NCBI GenBank assembly: GCA_021790695.1
Contig: JAJYGJ010000119.1
Location: 1 to 15,435 of the forward strand
Direction of reading: 5' to 3'
DNA: 15,435 nt
Source: Nitrospirota bacterium
Lineage (GTDB): Bacteria > Nitrospirota > Thermodesulfovibrionia > Thermodesulfovibrionales > JdFR-88
Below the pieces are notes generated by a model. The model worked only from the letters and a program-made list of their open reading frames with translations. It searched no databases and had not been told where the DNA came from. Both the position numbers and the translations under genes were made by a program. Position 1 is the first letter of the stretch; each line of letters starts with the position of its first letter. Of the stretch, positions 13,909 to 15,435 are shown in pieces.

Positions 13909-15264
13909 ATGGAGAAAAAAGCTAAATGGTTGTTCGTCACTTTTTTTCTTGCGGGAATCGCATGCGCATTGGGTTTCGCGGGCGTCGTCTTGGCCCGGCA
14001 GCCGGGCGCATCCAGCAGCGCGTGCATCAAGTGCCATACCGATCTCCCCTTGATGGACACGTATGGCGCTGCCAGCGGCGGAGGCTCCGCCGCGATAGCC
14101 GGCTGAGGCGTAACCGCCCCTCAGGTGAGGGGCCGGGACGTCTGGGGTGTTGACAAGGCATTTCCCGGCACGCTGCACGGCCGGATCGGATGCATCAACT
14201 GCCACAAGGGTAAAAACGCCGACAATGTCGCCGAGGCCCATAAAGGGCTGGTCAAGGACCCCTCCGCGGCGGACGGCGGGGTCTGCGGGCAGTGCCACGC
14301 CGGCATAACCTCCACTTACAAAAACGCCATGCATTACAGGCTCACGGGCATCCGCGATATTGTCAACACCATCATCGAACCGCATAAACTGCAAGACACC
14401 CTCCTCCCCGCGGCATTCAAACTGGACTGCAACAATTGCCATGCCACGTGCGGCTCCTGCCACGTCGCCTGGCCGATTGTCGCAAAGGGCGGCCTGCTTG
14501 CGCGCCACATGTTCCAGAAAAACCCGCCCATGGAAAAGACCTGCTACGCCTGCCACGGTTCCCGTTACGCCGGGGAGTACATGGGGCTGCTGGGGCCCTA
14601 TGCCGACGTGCATTATGAAAAATACCAGATGGTCTGCACGGACTGCCACAAGGGGGATTTTCTCCATAACACCAGGCCGGCGGACGCGAAGCGCTTCTAT
14701 GCCGTGAGGACCCCCATGTGCGAGAATTGCCATCCGAACGCCGTGCCGGGGAAATCCAATATCCCCATGCACAACGCCCACAAAAAAAATGAGCTTGCCT
14801 GCACGGTCTGCCACGCCACGGAGTACTTCAACTGCACGAACTGTCACGTCTCGCTGGATGTCAAAGAACCGGGTAAGATCACGGTGATATTCCCCGCGGG
14901 CCCGCTTGAGACCTTCAAGATAGGAAGGAACTATGACCGGAGCCGGTACAACCCCTACGCATACGACTTGGTCCGCCACACGCCGATGCTGAAGAACTCC
15001 CTGGCCTCTTTCCGTTATTTCCAGTATGTCCTCACCGGGAAGCCCGGGCCGGAGGACCTGATTTCCAACTATAACGCCCTGCCCACGTGGAACTCGGCCT
15101 CCGTCCACACCATACGGCTCCGCACGCCGCAAAACCGCACCTGCAACTCCTGCCACGGGCATAAGGAGCTGTTTTTGACAAAAAGCGACTTGAACCCCGT
15201 TGAACCGACGGCGAACCTCAAGATCATCGTCACGAGTGTTCCGCCGCCTGTCGGGAGGAGATGA
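13909..15264 (+). CDS. Exported eleven-heme c-type cytochrome with in-frame TGA (Sec candidate or nonsense mutation)
   Basis: One frame runs from ATG 13909 (ribosome-binding site GGGGGA, 5 bases upstream) to TGA 15262, broken only by TGA at 14104-14106 (codon 66). Residues 1-29 are a signal peptide ending GVVLA. The CXXCH heme sites begin at C39, C95, C126, C174, C181, C212, C243, C271, C298, C309 and C412: one before the internal TGA and ten after. Downstream codons show no decay, so the reading frame seems to be under selection. The 3' part alone (from GTG 14125) would lack a signal peptide and could not receive heme. Either the TGA is read as selenocysteine (a fitting hairpin follows) or this is a recent pseudogene or sequence error. 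The codon falls in a Gly/Ala/Ser linker, not in a heme motif. Likely role: periplasmic or extracellular electron transfer. Confidence 0.75.
14117..14132 (+). promoter_or_regulatory. Hairpin after the internal TGA: possible bacterial SECIS
   Basis: CCCCTC (14117-14122) pairs perfectly with GAGGGG (14127-14132) around a loop AGGT, and an outer G-C pair extends it. There are 16 bases between the TGA (14104-14106) and the loop, and the second loop base is G. As I recall the bacterial SECIS model, it needs a short stem, a 3-14 base loop with G in the first two positions, and 16-37 bases from UGA to the loop; this hairpin meets all of these. No T-run follows, so it is not a terminator. GC-rich hairpins are frequent here, so chance is possible. 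Confidence 0.4.
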
Positions 15265-15320
15265 CCATACGGCATGGCAAAAGGGAAGTTTCATTACGGC
15301 AAGCATAAAGGAGGAAATTC

Positions 15321-15435
15321 ATGAAGAGGCACCTGATAAAGCCGCTTATGATCGTGTTTCTGATGGCCGCGGCCGGATTCGCCTTCGCGCCTCCGGTCGC
15401 CAAGGCGCGCGCCGTGCCGCCCCTGGTCTCCACGG
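15321..15435 (+). CDS. Exported protein, N-terminus only (possibly rhodanese-like)
   Basis: Thirty-eight codons are visible. AAAGGAGG at 15308-15315 is the best ribosome-binding site in the window, 5 bases before the ATG. The protein starts MKRHLIKPLMIVFLMAAAGF, a signal peptide, with a probable cut after AKARA, and continues VPPLVST to the window's edge. Exported rhodanese-domain proteins often begin their mature part with a P-L-V-S-T/P-x-W-L string, so that family is possible, but too little is seen to be sure. It lies 56 bases after the cytochrome gene, same strand, and is probably in the same operon. Confidence 0.65.
   Translation, partial: MKRHLIKPLMIVFLMAAAGFAFAPPVAKARAVPPLVST

Noticed and set aside
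14107..14124. A frameshift as the cause of the split cytochrome.
   Set aside because: Both halves are in the same frame with only the TGA between them, so no shift is needed.
15261..15308. A 15-codon frame starting ATG 15261 that overlaps the cytochrome stop, and a 16-codon frame at 15274.
   Set aside because: Too short to support, and the strong AAAGGAGG site clearly serves the ATG at 15321.
1..15435. CRISPR arrays, tRNA and rRNA genes.
   Set aside because: No regularly spaced direct repeats, cloverleaf patterns or rRNA-like sequence was noticed on either strand.

Overview
The window reads as a chromosomal segment of a GC-rich, anaerobic-type bacterium. Three things point that way: an exported eleven-heme c-type cytochrome, a nickel-specific ECF-type uptake system, and heavy use of AGG/CGG arginine and ATA isoleucine codons. 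I favour a deep-branching Gram-negative lineage such as Nitrospirota or Desulfobacterota-like bacteria, because an outer-membrane lipoprotein-export permease (LolC/E) is present. This placement is inference; no rRNA or tRNA is present to settle it.

Layout. (1) Bases 1-140, minus: the N-terminus of a LolC/E permease, divergent from a membrane-anchored metallophosphoesterase (217-1347, plus). (2) lysS (1557-3050, minus) converges on the phosphoesterase and is divergent from a cytidylate-kinase-like gene (3162-3797, plus) that seems to lack any canonical start codon. (3) Two copies of a 180-200 bp foldback element with terminal inverted repeats lie at 1378-1558 and 3838-4036. (4) A carbohydrate pair follows: a bacterial alpha-glucan, water dikinase-like protein (4044-7289) and a GH13 alpha-amylase-family protein (7315-8634), 25 bp apart. 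(5) A second, unrelated element of 418 bp (8638-9055) has 18-bp inverted ends, a 5-bp target duplication and very strong internal hairpins. (6) The nickel operon nikR-nikM-nikN-nikQ-nikO (9104-12588) ends in an ATPase with a histidine-rich tail. (7) galE (12596-13570, minus) converges on nikO with only 7 bp between them. (8) After a 338-bp divergent regulatory region comes a multiheme cytochrome (13909-15264) interrupted by an in-frame TGA, and then the start of another exported protein (15321 onward).

How it fits together. The dikinase would phosphorylate a starch- or glycogen-like glucan and the GH13 enzyme would act on the loosened chains, so the pair looks like a small phosphoglucan turnover module. 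The nik operon supplies nickel, presumably for a hydrogenase, CO dehydrogenase or similar enzyme outside the window, under NikR control. The cytochrome and the following exported protein form a periplasmic or extracellular electron-transfer unit.

Most notable points: the TGA in the cytochrome is followed at 10 nt by a perfect hairpin whose geometry fits the bacterial selenocysteine-insertion element as I remember it; the bacterial glucan dikinase plus amylase pair; the two families of non-autonomous elements, one showing compensatory base changes and apparently supplying the lysS stop codon; and several promoters placed so that transcripts would start at or within a few bases of the start codon (leaderless mRNAs).
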